Assembly: GCA_031550455.1 (NCBI GenBank)
Contig: JAVBOQ010000124.1
Location: 1 to 9,685 of the forward strand
Reading direction: 5' to 3'
Source of the DNA: Avichristensenella sp031550455
Lineage (GTDB): Bacteria; Bacillota; Clostridia; Christensenellales; Aristaeellaceae
Length of the DNA stretch: 9,685 bases
Numbering within the stretch: position 1 is the first letter of the stretch; every line of letters starts with the position of its first letter. Below, piece after piece: positions 1-6,154 of the stretch. The notes below the pieces were generated by a model. It ran no database searches and was not told the origin of the DNA. It worked only from the letters and a program-made list of their open reading frames with translations. The position numbers and the translations under genes were made by a program.

Positions 1-7
1 ATCCCCG

Positions 8-30
8 CTTAAGGGCCATTGGCCCTTAAG
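8..30. repeat. perfect 10-bp inverted repeat near the window edge
   Basis: CTTAAGGGCC (8-17) and GGCCCTTAAG (21-30) are perfect reverse complements around the loop ATT. Flanking CCCC (3-6) and GGGG (40-43) could add an outer stem. There is no T-tract on either side, so it is not a canonical intrinsic terminator. It is more likely an interspersed palindrome or a structured 3' end. The window starts 7 bases to its left, so the full element may be longer. Confidence 0.6.
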
Positions 31-71
31 AACCTTCCTGGGGCTTGTGCATGAACCCGAGCGGCTCACCG

Positions 72-105
72 GGAAGTTCGAGAGGCTGAGGCTTCTCGAA
101 CTTCC
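72..105. repeat. long inverted repeat downstream of metK
   Basis: GGAAGTTCGAGA (72-83) pairs perfectly with TCTCGAACTTCC (94-105). As RNA the stem extends three more pairs (84-86 with 91-93, one of them G-U) around the loop TGAG. On the plus strand a run of seven T (119-125) follows, but 13 nt after the stem, which is too far for a standard intrinsic terminator. On the minus strand, the direction of metK, no U-tract follows. It may protect the metK 3' end or help end a gene entering from the left. I see no gene in 1-160. Confidence 0.55.
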
Positions 106-160
106 ATCTAAAATCGTGTTTTTTTGGTGCCTCCAACCATAGGTTACGCGTTTGCCGCGC

Positions 161-1336
161 TCACAATCCGGCCATCCGCCGGAGCTCCGCAGCCCGGTCG
201 GTTTTCTCCCAGGGCAGGTCGAGGTCGTCGCGGCCGAAATGGCCGTACGCGGCGGTCTGCCTGTAGATCGGGCGGCGCAGGTCAAGCATGCGGATGATCG
301 CGGCCGGGCGCAGGTCGAACGCCTCGCGAACGGTGGCTTCGATGACCGATTCGGGCACTTCCGCCGTGCCGAACGTCTCCGCGCGCAACGACAGCGGCCG
401 CGCGACGCCGATTGCGTACGACAGCGCGATCTCGCAGCGTTTCGCGAGGCCCGCGGCGACGATGTTCTTCGCGACGTAGCGCGCGGCGTACGCGGCGCTC
501 CGGTCGACCTTCGTCGGGTCCTTGCCGGAGAACGCGCCGCCGCCGTGGCGGGCGACGCCACCGTAGCTGTCGACGATGATCTTGCGGCCGGTCAGCCCGG
601 AGTCTCCGCCCGGCCCGCCGATGACAAACCGGCCGGTCGGGTTGACCAGGAACCGCGTGTTCCTGTCGATCAGGTGCGCCGGAACGGATTTTTTGATCAC
701 TTCCTCAATGATGCCCTCGCGCAGCGTCGCGTACGGCACCTCCGGGTTGTGCTGGGCCGATACCAGCGCGGCCTCGACGCGCACCGGCTTTCCGTCCTGA
801 AACTCGATCGTCATCTGCGACTTGCCGTCCGGGCGCAGCCAGGGCAGCGCGCCGGTCTTGCGGACCTCCGCCAGCCGCCGCGCCGTGCGGTGCGCCAGGG
901 CGATCGACAGCGGCATCTTTTCCGGCGTTTCGTCGCAGGCGAACCCGAACATCAGGCCCTGGTCGCCCGCGCCGAGGTCGTCGGTCGTTTCGCCTTCGCG
1001 CGTTTCGAGCGCGGCGTTGACGCCCTGCGCGATGTCGGGCGACTGTTCGTGTACCGACGTCAGCACCGCGCAGGTGGCGCCGTCGAAACCGTATTTCGCG
1101 CGGTCATAGCCGATGTCCAGCACCACGCCGCGCGCGATTTCGTCGATCGGCACATAGGTATTGGTCGTGATTTCGCCCATCACCAGCACAAGGCCGGTCG
1201 TCGCGGCCGTTTCGCAGGCGACGCGCGCCGTCGGATCCTTCGCGAGAATCGCGTCGAGCACCGCGTCGGAGATCTGGTCGCATAGCTTGTCCGGGTGTCC
1301 TTCGGTGACGGATTCGGATGTAAAGTAGGTTTTCAC
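161..1336 (-). CDS. metK: S-adenosylmethionine synthetase (methionine adenosyltransferase)
   Basis: MetK makes S-adenosylmethionine from methionine and ATP in the cytoplasm, supplying the cell's main methyl donor. The 391-residue product is close to the usual bacterial length of 380-400. The N-terminal signature SESVTEGHPDKLCDQISDA (residues 7-25) carries the GHPDK ATP/metal-binding motif (13-17). The family hexapeptide GAGDQG is at 122-127. The glycine-rich P-loop-like signature GGGAFSGKDPTKVDRSAAY is at 265-283. The start is GTG at 1336-1334: AGGAGG lies 9 nt upstream (minus strand, 1351-1346) and the protein then begins MKTYFTSESVTEGHPDK as in the family. An in-frame ATG at 1411 would add 25 residues encoded by the riboswitch terminator and is not credible. 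The gene is transcribed alone, divergent from 1655-2275, and is regulated by the SAM-I leader. No missing motifs were seen. Confidence 0.97.
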   Translation of the reverse strand: MKTYFTSESVTEGHPDKLCDQISDAVLDAILAKDPTARVACETAATTGLVLVMGEITTNTYVPIDEIARGVVLDIGYDRAKYGFDGATCAVLTSVHEQSPDIAQGVNAALETREGETTDDLGAGDQGLMFGFACDETPEKMPLSIALAHRTARRLAEVRKTGALPWLRPDGKSQMTIEFQDGKPVRVEAALVSAQHNPEVPYATLREGIIEEVIKKSVPAHLIDRNTRFLVNPTGRFVIGGPGGDSGLTGRKIIVDSYGGVARHGGGAFSGKDPTKVDRSAAYAARYVAKNIVAAGLAKRCEIALSYAIGVARPLSLRAETFGTAEVPESVIEATVREAFDLRPAAIIRMLDLRRPIYRQTAAYGHFGRDDLDLPWEKTDRAAELRRMAGL

Positions 1337-1345
1337 AGGGTAGTT

Positions 1346-1351
1346 CCTCCT
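1346..1351 (-). promoter_or_regulatory. metK ribosome binding site
   Basis: AGGAGG on the minus strand lies 9 nt before the GTG codon at 1336. It follows directly after the leader terminator's U-tract, so it is transcribed only on read-through. It decides the start in favour of GTG at 1336 over the in-frame ATG at 1411. Confidence 0.85.
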
Positions 1352-1357
1352 TTGCGC

Positions 1358-1382
1358 AAAAAACCCTCTGCTTCGCAGAGGG
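1358..1382 (-). terminator. riboswitch-controlled intrinsic terminator in the metK leader
   Basis: On the minus strand CCCTCTGC and GCAGAGGG form a perfect 8-bp stem with a GAA loop (1364-1382), followed at once by six U (1358-1363). It lies between the SAM aptamer and the metK ribosome binding site, the standard place for a SAM-I expression platform. The 3' side of the aptamer (GCAGA, 1415-1411) is complementary to TCTGC (1379-1375) in the 5' arm of this stem, and GGC just beyond can also pair after small bulges. That offers an antiterminator that forms when SAM is absent. The switch mechanism is inferred from base pairing. Confidence 0.9.
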
Positions 1383-1400
1383 CATCGCGGCTTGTAGTAT

Positions 1401-1510
1401 CTCCGCCTCATCTGCCGGCGCTGTGCGCCGTGGGAAGTAGCACCGCACGCGTTCGCGCCGGTTGCCGGGTTTCATCGGGCCCAATCCCTCCACCGCTCTG
1501 GATGAGTGAC
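1401..1510 (-). ncRNA. SAM-I (S-box) riboswitch aptamer
   Basis: Read on the minus strand, the leader matches the SAM-I consensus closely. P1 is CTCATC (1506-1501) with GATGAG (1412-1407). Next come AGAGCGGTGGAGGGA, then GGCCCGATGAAACCCGGCAACC (kink-turn and pseudoknot region). A variable P3 follows, then GGTGCTACTTCC (consensus GGTGCcAAtTCC), and a P4 hairpin CGGCGC-ACA-GCGCCG. Binding of SAM stabilises P1 and lets the downstream terminator (1358-1382) form, lowering metK expression. The position directly upstream of metK agrees with the role. A SAM-IV or SAM-II class does not fit this layout. Confidence 0.96.
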
Positions 1511-1533
1511 ATATGAAGTTTTGATCCGCGAAA

Positions 1534-1562
1534 AGAATAGCACGCGGCGGGCGCGATGTCAA
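1534..1562 (-). promoter_or_regulatory. sigma-A-type promoter of the metK riboswitch transcript
   Basis: Minus strand TTGACA (1562-1557), a 17-nt spacer, then TATTCT (1539-1534). The -35 is a perfect consensus match and the -10 matches 4 of 6 bases, including the key T-A...T positions. A seven-T run (1570-1564) just upstream could act as an UP-like element. Transcription would start near 1527, leaving about 20 nt before the aptamer's P1 stem. Confidence 0.85.
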
Positions 1563-1654
1563 CAAAAAAACCGATCCGCGCAGAACCGTTTTGCGTATAC
1601 TCCGCGCCGGGCTGGCAAAGCTAACCTCGAATACGCTTGAAACGGGGTGTGCGA

Positions 1655-2275
1655 ATGTCCTTTGGCATGATTGCGCTGCTGGTGCTGTCGCTGCTGGTGA
1701 TCTTCGGCGTCGGCCAGCGCGTGCTGGACCGGTTGCATTTGAGCGACAAAATGGCGGTCGCCGCGATGGCGGCCATTTTCATCGGCGGGCTGATTCCGGC
1801 GATCCCGATTGGCAATGTCCGCATCGGCGTAGGCGGGTGTCTGGTTCCGCTTGCGCTGTGCGTGTGGGTGCTGATCAAGGCCGACACAAAGCTGGAGGTG
1901 TTCCGGGCACTGTTCGGCGCGCTTTTGACGGCGGCCGCGGTCTGGCTGATCAGCCTGCTGATGCCGGCCGATCCGGAGAGCATCGTCATCGACCCGAACT
2001 ACGCCTATGGCATTGCCGCGGGCGTCATTGCCTATGTGCTGAGCCGCTCGCGCCGCGCGGCGTTCGTCTGCGCGGTCGTCGGCATGCTGCTGGCGGACGT
2101 GCTGGTCGGCGTGTACAACGCGGCGAACGGCGTGGACGCCGTGCTGAACCTCGGCACAGCCGGAGCGTTCGACGCGGTTGTGCTGTCAGGCCTGATCGCG
2201 GTGCTGCTTGCCGAATTCGTCGGCGAACTGATCGAGCGCGCCGTGCGCGGCCGCCGGAAGGAGGGCGCGCGGTGA
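1655..2275 (+). CDS. multi-pass membrane protein, DUF1614-like
   Basis: A 206-residue, highly hydrophobic protein with about seven predicted membrane segments (roughly residues 3-20, 32-50, 56-75, 84-103, 116-132, 136-155, 169-190) and a short basic C-terminal tail (RAVRGRRKEGAR). From memory the pattern resembles DUF1614 proteins: an RLHLSDK stretch after the first helix, the IGVGGCLVPLAL segment (57-68), and the AGAFDAVVLSGLIAVLLAE segment (169-187). The function of that family is unknown. I chose ATG at 1655, preceded by GGGGTG about 5 nt upstream. TTG at 1637 and GTG at 1649 are in frame but have weaker signals. The stop overlaps the GTG start of the SpoIIP-like gene (GTGA), implying one transcript and coupled translation. 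A membrane partner or substrate-side factor for that enzyme is a reasonable guess, not shown by sequence. Confidence 0.75.
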   Translation: MSFGMIALLVLSLLVIFGVGQRVLDRLHLSDKMAVAAMAAIFIGGLIPAIPIGNVRIGVGGCLVPLALCVWVLIKADTKLEVFRALFGALLTAAAVWLISLLMPADPESIVIDPNYAYGIAAGVIAYVLSRSRRAAFVCAVVGMLLADVLVGVYNAANGVDAVLNLGTAGAFDAVVLSGLIAVLLAEFVGELIERAVRGRRKEGAR

Positions 2276-3366
2276 AAAAGAGAATCGCGTTCCTGCTACT
2301 GGCCGGTCTTTTGGTGGCGATTCCGCTCCGCGCGCCTGCGGACGGCGAGTCGGACGGCGTGTACACGGTCTTCTTCAACGGCGATGAGGTGCTGTTCCGC
2401 ATCACGGGCGCGGTGGAACCGGGCGACGAGTACATCAGTGCCGACAACCAGCGCTATGAAATCGAGTCGGTCGACGAGGCCGCAAAAACCGCGCGCGCCG
2501 CGCACAAAGGCGCGCAGCAGATGCCGGACGTTAACTGGCTGGACGCGCCGGCGGCGGTCGTGGTATCCGGCGCGGGCGGAGAGAGCGACAAGCTGATCGC
2601 GATGTATTCGACGCACAGCGACGAGAGCTACATTCCCTCCGACGGCTCGGAGAGCGCGGAGAACGGCCACGGCGGCATCTATGACGTTTGCGAGACGCTG
2701 AAAAAGGCGCTCGAAGAGCAGGGCATCCAGGTCGTTCTGGACGAATCGAAGCACGTACCGCACGACGCGGGCGCGTACCGCAGGTCAAGGCAGACCGCCG
2801 TCGAGCTGATGAAAAAGATGCCGGACGCGCTCATTGACGTGCATCGCGACGGCATTCCCGACCCGGACGAGTACAAGGTGACGATCGACGGCGACGCGGC
2901 CAGCAAGGTGCGCCTGCTCGTCGGCCGGTCGAACCAGAACAGCGCCGCGAACAAGGATTTCGCGCTGCAAATCAAGGCCGTCGCCGACAAGCAGTACCCG
3001 AAGCTGATCAAGGATATTTTCATCGGCAAAGGCACGTACAACCAGGATCTGATGAGCAACGCGATCCTGCTGGAGTTCGGCACCCACACGCTCGACAAGG
3101 ACCGCGCGATGGCCTCGGCTTCGCTGATGGGCGGTGTCCTGCACGACACGCTGTACGGCGGCGTCAGCGGCGCGGCCGGCGGCGCGGAGCGCAAGGCGGA
3201 CAGCAAAGGCGCGGGCACGGGCATCTTCTGGGTCGTTCTGGTCGTCGCGTTCGGCATCGGCGCGTTCGCGCTGCTGCAGACCGGCGGCGGCAAGGCCGCG
3301 TGGGAAAAGGTCAAGCGCGGCGCGAGCGAAGCGACGCTCGGGATGATCGGGAAGAAAAAGGAGTGA
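2272..3366 (+). CDS. spoIIP: SpoIIP-family sporulation cell-wall hydrolase with C-terminal membrane anchor
   Basis: SpoIIP is a zinc-dependent peptidoglycan amidase/endopeptidase that works with SpoIID and SpoIIM to thin the septum and drive engulfment of the forespore. The product has 364 residues: a Sec-type signal (1-22, KKR then a hydrophobic core), an N-terminal beta-rich segment (29-84, with GDEYISADNQRYEI), and the catalytic domain (about 108-296). Candidate active-site residues are H115 in YSTHSDESY, H191 in IDVHRDGI and E268 in ILLEFGTHT, matching the family's two His motifs and C-terminal Glu. A linker rich in Gly/Ala follows, then a membrane helix (317-336) and a basic tail ending KKKE. 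The start is GTG at 2272 with AAGGAGGG at about 2257-2264; it overlaps the upstream stop by 4 nt. The C-terminal anchor is odd, since Bacillus SpoIIP is held by its N-terminus. The gene could be a SpoIIP paralogue rather than the engulfment enzyme itself. Confidence 0.85.
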   Translation: MKKRIAFLLLAGLLVAIPLRAPADGESDGVYTVFFNGDEVLFRITGAVEPGDEYISADNQRYEIESVDEAAKTARAAHKGAQQMPDVNWLDAPAAVVVSGAGGESDKLIAMYSTHSDESYIPSDGSESAENGHGGIYDVCETLKKALEEQGIQVVLDESKHVPHDAGAYRRSRQTAVELMKKMPDALIDVHRDGIPDPDEYKVTIDGDAASKVRLLVGRSNQNSAANKDFALQIKAVADKQYPKLIKDIFIGKGTYNQDLMSNAILLEFGTHTLDKDRAMASASLMGGVLHDTLYGGVSGAAGGAERKADSKGAGTGIFWVVLVVAFGIGAFALLQTGGGKAAWEKVKRGASEATLGMIGKKKE

Positions 3367-3374
3367 CAACTGGC

Positions 3375-3422
3375 GGCGGGCTGCTTCGCAGGGCAAACGC
3401 ATGACCAGAACAGCGACCCGCC
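3375..3422. repeat. small imperfect palindrome after the SpoIIP-like gene
   Basis: GGCGGG (3375-3380) pairs with CCCGCC (3417-3422). Inside lies a small hairpin CTGC-TTC-GCAG (3381-3391). No T-tract follows. It may be the left end of the larger repeat that starts at 3430, or a chance pairing in GC-rich DNA. Confidence 0.3.
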
Positions 3423-3429
3423 GTGAGGC

Positions 3430-3511
3430 GAAAAAGCAGGGATTCCAAAGGGGCTTAGCCCCTTTGGCAGGGCCCGGGACAGAGTCCCGGCGTTCCTTCC
3501 CCTGCTTCTTC
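3430..3511. repeat. branched intergenic palindromic repeat, copy 1
   Basis: An outer stem joins AAGCAGGG (3434-3441) to CCCTGCTT (3500-3507), extendable by three pairs past one mismatch. It encloses two hairpins. The first is CCAAAGGGGC-TTA-GCCCCTTTGG (3445-3467), the second CCGGGAC-AGA-GTCCCGG (3474-3490). The stretch GGGATTCCAAAGGG (3439-3452) recurs exactly at 8606-8619 inside a simpler palindrome. This indicates a dispersed REP-like element, not a one-off hairpin. Confidence 0.75.
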
Positions 3512-3514
3512 AGC

Positions 3515-3544
3515 AAAACCCCGCGCCGGCTCGCGGGGTTTTTT
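3515..3544 (+). terminator. strong intrinsic terminator of the DUF1614-spoIIP transcript
   Basis: AAAACCCCGCG (3515-3525) pairs with CGCGGGGTTTT (3532-3542) around a 6-nt loop, and the T-run covers 3539-3544. The A-run on the left makes it weakly bidirectional. It lies 148 nt after the spoIIP-like stop, beyond the repeat. Confidence 0.9.
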
Positions 3545-3545
3545 G

Positions 3546-3586
3546 CCAGCGCGAATCATTGCAAGTGATTTCGCGCTGGTTTTTTT
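3546..3586 (+). terminator. second tandem intrinsic terminator
   Basis: CCAGCGCGAATCA (3546-3558) pairs with TGATTTCGCGCTGG (3566-3579) with one bulged base. A run of seven T (3580-3586) follows. It begins two bases after the first terminator and ends just before the promoter for the methyltransferase gene, insulating the two units. Confidence 0.88.
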
Positions 3587-3596
3587 GCGCCTTTGC

Positions 3597-3625
3597 TTGC
3601 CCCTTTCCGCCGTTTGATGTATCCT
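3597..3625 (+). promoter_or_regulatory. possible promoter of the TRM11-like gene
   Basis: TTGCCC (3597-3602), 17-nt spacer, TATCCT (3620-3625). Each box departs from consensus, but the spacing is ideal and the site follows two terminators. Transcription would begin around 3632, giving a very short leader that barely includes the GAGGTG ribosome binding site (3632-3637). Confidence 0.4.
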
Positions 3626-3644
3626 GTCCGTGAGGTGCAAAACC

Positions 3645-4649
3645 ATGCCAACTTATGCCATTTTGCCGCATCCCGGCGTTTCGTCGGTGTTCTTTGACGC
3701 GTCGGAATGCCTGTCGCTGGCGGAACTGACGCTGTGCCTTCGGCGGTTGTCCACATCCTGCGCCGTGCCGCGCGCGGAAACGGTCGCGGGCGCGCGCTGG
3801 TATCTGTTCGACGCGGCGGCGCGGCTGCCCGACGCGGACATCCGGCGGCTGTCCGCGCTGTCGTGCCTGTACGCGCTGTTTGAGGCCGAGGGCGAGCTGT
3901 TTCGGCCCGTAGCGCCGCTGCGCGACGCGCCGTTTGGCGAAAGCCTCAGCGCGATCCTCAAATACACCGGCAAGACGAACGCGCTGTTCACGCGGCTGAT
4001 GCTGCACATCGCGACGCTGTCGCTCGAAACCGTTCCGGCGGGGCGGCCGCGGCTGCTCGACCCGGTCGCCGGAAAGGGCACGACCCTGTTCGAAGCGCTG
4101 ATGCGCGGCTACGACGCCGCGGGCGTTGAAATCGTGAAGCGCGCGGCGCTTGAGGCCGCGAATTATTTCCAAAAATACCTTGAAACCGAAAAATGGAAGC
4201 ACAAGCTGAAAAACGAGACGATGTTCGGCGCGCAGGCGTGGCGGTTCGCGTTCGCGCGCGACAAGGAAGGGCTGCGCGACGCGCCGGGCGAATGGCTGAT
4301 GGTCGCGGGCGATTCGAAGATGGCCGACCGTCTCTTTGGCAAGAACGCGTTCGACATCGTCGCGGGCGACCTGCCGTACGGCGTGGCGCACGGCAACATC
4401 GCGGGCGGCGACCTCGCGAGAAGCCCGAAAGCGCTGCTGTCCGCGTGCCTGCCCGCGTGGCGGACGACGTTAAAGCCGGGCGGCGTGCTGGCGCTGTCCT
4501 GGAACATTCTGGTTTTTCCCGCGTCCGAAATGCGGGCGCTTCTTGCGCAGAGCGGCTTTGCGCCGCTGACGGACGCGCCGTACGATCAACTGGCGCACCG
4601 GGTGGACGCGTCGATCGTCCGCGACATCGCGGTCGCGGTCAGGCGGTGA
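3645..4649 (+). CDS. TRM11-like SAM-dependent methyltransferase (probable RNA methyltransferase)
   Basis: A 334-residue class I methyltransferase of the TRM11/RlmKL-like group, which methylates exocyclic amino groups of guanosine in RNA. The KYTGKTNALFTRLMLHIA segment (107-124) matches the pre-motif-I region of that group. Motif I is LLDPVAGKGTTLFEALMRGY (137-156), followed by the acidic end GVE (160-162). Motif IV is GDLPYG (241-246), in the place of the (D/N)PPYG catalytic motif. LKPGGVLALSW (276-286) is the usual strand before the C-terminal part. The first 100 residues do not look like a clear THUMP domain. The start is ATG at 3645, with GAGGTG 7 nt upstream; an in-frame GTG at 3630 would sit ahead of that site. 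The gene stands alone, between terminators and the pepV promoter. The RNA substrate cannot be read from sequence. A DNA methyltransferase role is possible but less likely. Confidence 0.8.
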   Translation: MPTYAILPHPGVSSVFFDASECLSLAELTLCLRRLSTSCAVPRAETVAGARWYLFDAAARLPDADIRRLSALSCLYALFEAEGELFRPVAPLRDAPFGESLSAILKYTGKTNALFTRLMLHIATLSLETVPAGRPRLLDPVAGKGTTLFEALMRGYDAAGVEIVKRAALEAANYFQKYLETEKWKHKLKNETMFGAQAWRFAFARDKEGLRDAPGEWLMVAGDSKMADRLFGKNAFDIVAGDLPYGVAHGNIAGGDLARSPKALLSACLPAWRTTLKPGGVLALSWNILVFPASEMRALLAQSGFAPLTDAPYDQLAHRVDASIVRDIAVAVRR

Positions 4650-4651
4650 AG

Positions 4652-4696
4652 GGACGCGAAGCGCCAAACCCATTTAGCGCCTTCTTCGCGCCTTTT
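4652..4696 (+). terminator. probable terminator of the methyltransferase gene
   Basis: GG(A)CGCGAAG (4652-4661) pairs with CTTCGCGCC (4684-4692), with a short inner CGC/GCG pairing and a long loop, followed by TTTT (4693-4696). The stem starts three bases after the stop codon. The U-run is short and the loop region imperfect, so efficiency is uncertain. Confidence 0.5.
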
Positions 4697-4699
4697 CAT

Positions 4700-4728
4700 T
4701 TGACGCGTTTCCATTCAGATGGTATACT
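4700..4728 (+). promoter_or_regulatory. sigma-A-type promoter of pepV
   Basis: TTGACG (4700-4705), 17-nt spacer, TATACT (4723-4728): one mismatch to consensus in each box. Transcription should start near 4735, giving a leader of about 33 nt with the ribosome binding site GGAGGA at 4754-4759. Confidence 0.85.
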
Positions 4729-4767
4729 GGCCATAACGGTTCCGACCAACAGTGGAGGAATGCTCGG

Positions 4768-6153
4768 ATGCAAAATCAATTGGATCTTGCGGTGGAAGCG
4801 CTCCGGGACGACGTCGTCGGCACGCTCCGGCGATGGATACGGATTCCCAGCGTCAAGGCCGCGCCGCTGCCCGGCGCGCCGTTCGGCGCGGCGGTGCGGG
4901 ACGCGCTGAACGAGGCGCTCGGCGACGCGAAGCGCCTGGGCTGCCGCGTGCGCGACTTTGACGGATACATCGGAGACGCGGAGATCGGCGAAGGGCCCGA
5001 GACGATGGGCATGCTGGCGCACCTGGACGTCGTCCCCGCGGGCGACGGCTGGGCGGTCGATCCGTTCGGCGCGGACATCGCCGAGGGCAAGCTGTACGGC
5101 CGCGGCACGACGGACGACAAAGGCCCGGCGGTCGCCGCGCTGTTCGCGATGCGCGCGCTTTTGGACGCGGGCTACACACCGAAAAAAAAGATCCGGCTGA
5201 TCCTCGGCTGCGACGAAGAAAGCGGCTGGGACGACATCCGGCACTACAAGCAACACGAGAAAATGCCCGACTTCGGCTTTTCGCCGGACGCCGAATACCC
5301 GGTGATCAACACCGAAAAGGGCATTGAGCAGATTCGGCTCTCGGCCGAAATCGCGGGCGAAGCAGGTGCCGCGGTTCCGGTCTATTCGGCGCGCGCGGGC
5401 GAGCGGGCGAACGTGATCCCGGGGCTTGCGACCGCCGAAATCGGCTGCGCGGACGTCCCCGCGCTGAACGCCGCGCTGCGCGCGACCGGGCTTTCGGTCA
5501 CCGCGGAGGCGCTGCCGGGCGACCGGGCGCTGCTGACCTCGGTCGGCGTCGCGGGCCACGCGGCGATGCCGTCGCTTGGCAAAAACGCGGCCGGACAGCT
5601 CTTGCTGGCGCTCGACGCGATCGGCGCGGGCGGCGGCAGCCGCGCGTTCATCGAGTGCCTCGCGCGGGGCATCGGCCTTGACTACACCGGCAAGGGCCTC
5701 GGCGTCGACGGCGCGGACGCGATTTCCGGCCCGCTGACGATGAACCTGGGCATTCTGCGCATTGAAAACGGCCGCGCGGAAGCGGTGATCGACATCCGCC
5801 ATCCGGTGCTGATGCACCACGAAATGATCGCGAAAATCATCGGCATGCGCGTCCGCGAGGCGGGCGTCGCCGTCGAAGTCGTCGGCTACAAAGCGCCGCT
5901 GCACGTCCCCGCGGAAAGCTGGATCGTCCGCGAACTTTTGTCGGTGTACCAGGCGCAGACCGGGCTTCCCGCGTACACGATCGCCATGGGCGGTGGCACG
6001 TACGCGCGCTCGATGGACAACTGCGTCGCGTTCGGCGTCAATTTTCCCGGCGAAGAAGAACTGGCGCATCAGGCGGGCGAGCACATCGGCATCGACAAGC
6101 TGATGCTGAACGTCCGCATTTTCGCACACGCGCTCGCGCGGCTCGCGTGCTGA
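4768..6153 (+). CDS. pepV: PepV-type dipeptidase (M20 family zinc peptidase)
   Basis: A cytoplasmic dinuclear-zinc peptidase of the M20A PepV group, which cleaves dipeptides in peptide nutrition or turnover. The 461-residue length fits PepV (about 470). The metal-site motifs are intact: MLAHLDVVP (82-90) with H85 and D87, GRGTTDDKGP (111-120) with bridging D117, CDEESG (148-153) with general base E150 and ligand E151, FSPDAEYP (171-178) with D174, and LAHQAGEH (432-439) with H434. These assignments follow the known PepV pattern by position. The lid domain lies between about residues 185 and 375. The start is ATG at 4768 with GGAGGA 8 nt upstream. The gene heads a likely operon: the ArsC-like gene begins one base after its stop. 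NCBI-style names such as 'Sapep family dipeptidase' would cover the same protein. No damage seen. Confidence 0.93.
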   Translation: MQNQLDLAVEALRDDVVGTLRRWIRIPSVKAAPLPGAPFGAAVRDALNEALGDAKRLGCRVRDFDGYIGDAEIGEGPETMGMLAHLDVVPAGDGWAVDPFGADIAEGKLYGRGTTDDKGPAVAALFAMRALLDAGYTPKKKIRLILGCDEESGWDDIRHYKQHEKMPDFGFSPDAEYPVINTEKGIEQIRLSAEIAGEAGAAVPVYSARAGERANVIPGLATAEIGCADVPALNAALRATGLSVTAEALPGDRALLTSVGVAGHAAMPSLGKNAAGQLLLALDAIGAGGGSRAFIECLARGIGLDYTGKGLGVDGADAISGPLTMNLGILRIENGRAEAVIDIRHPVLMHHEMIAKIIGMRVREAGVAVEVVGYKAPLHVPAESWIVRELLSVYQAQTGLPAYTIAMGGGTYARSMDNCVAFGVNFPGEEELAHQAGEHIGIDKLMLNVRIFAHALARLAC

Positions 6154-6154
6154 C

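Noticed and set aside
152..1285. Long open frame on the plus strand opposite metK
   Set aside because: It lies wholly antisense to a clear metK gene, has an Arg/Asp/Val-rich composition typical of frame shadows in GC-rich DNA, and shows no family motif or ribosome binding site.
1596..1601. TATACT as a -10 box for the DUF1614-spoIIP unit
   Set aside because: The -10 is good, but no acceptable -35 lies 16-18 nt upstream, and I could not fit a sporulation sigma factor consensus with confidence. A promoter must exist between 1563 and 1654 but I cannot place it.
1591..2271. N-terminal extension of the SpoIIP-like protein upstream of 2272
   Set aside because: The frame is open to 1591, but this part overlaps the membrane-protein gene in another frame and reads as Arg-rich nonsense. 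The GTG at 2272 has a strong ribosome binding site and begins a signal peptide.
3430..3511. CRISPR-like or integron-like array
   Set aside because: Only a single palindromic element is present at this place; there are no regularly spaced direct repeats with spacers and no cas or integrase gene.
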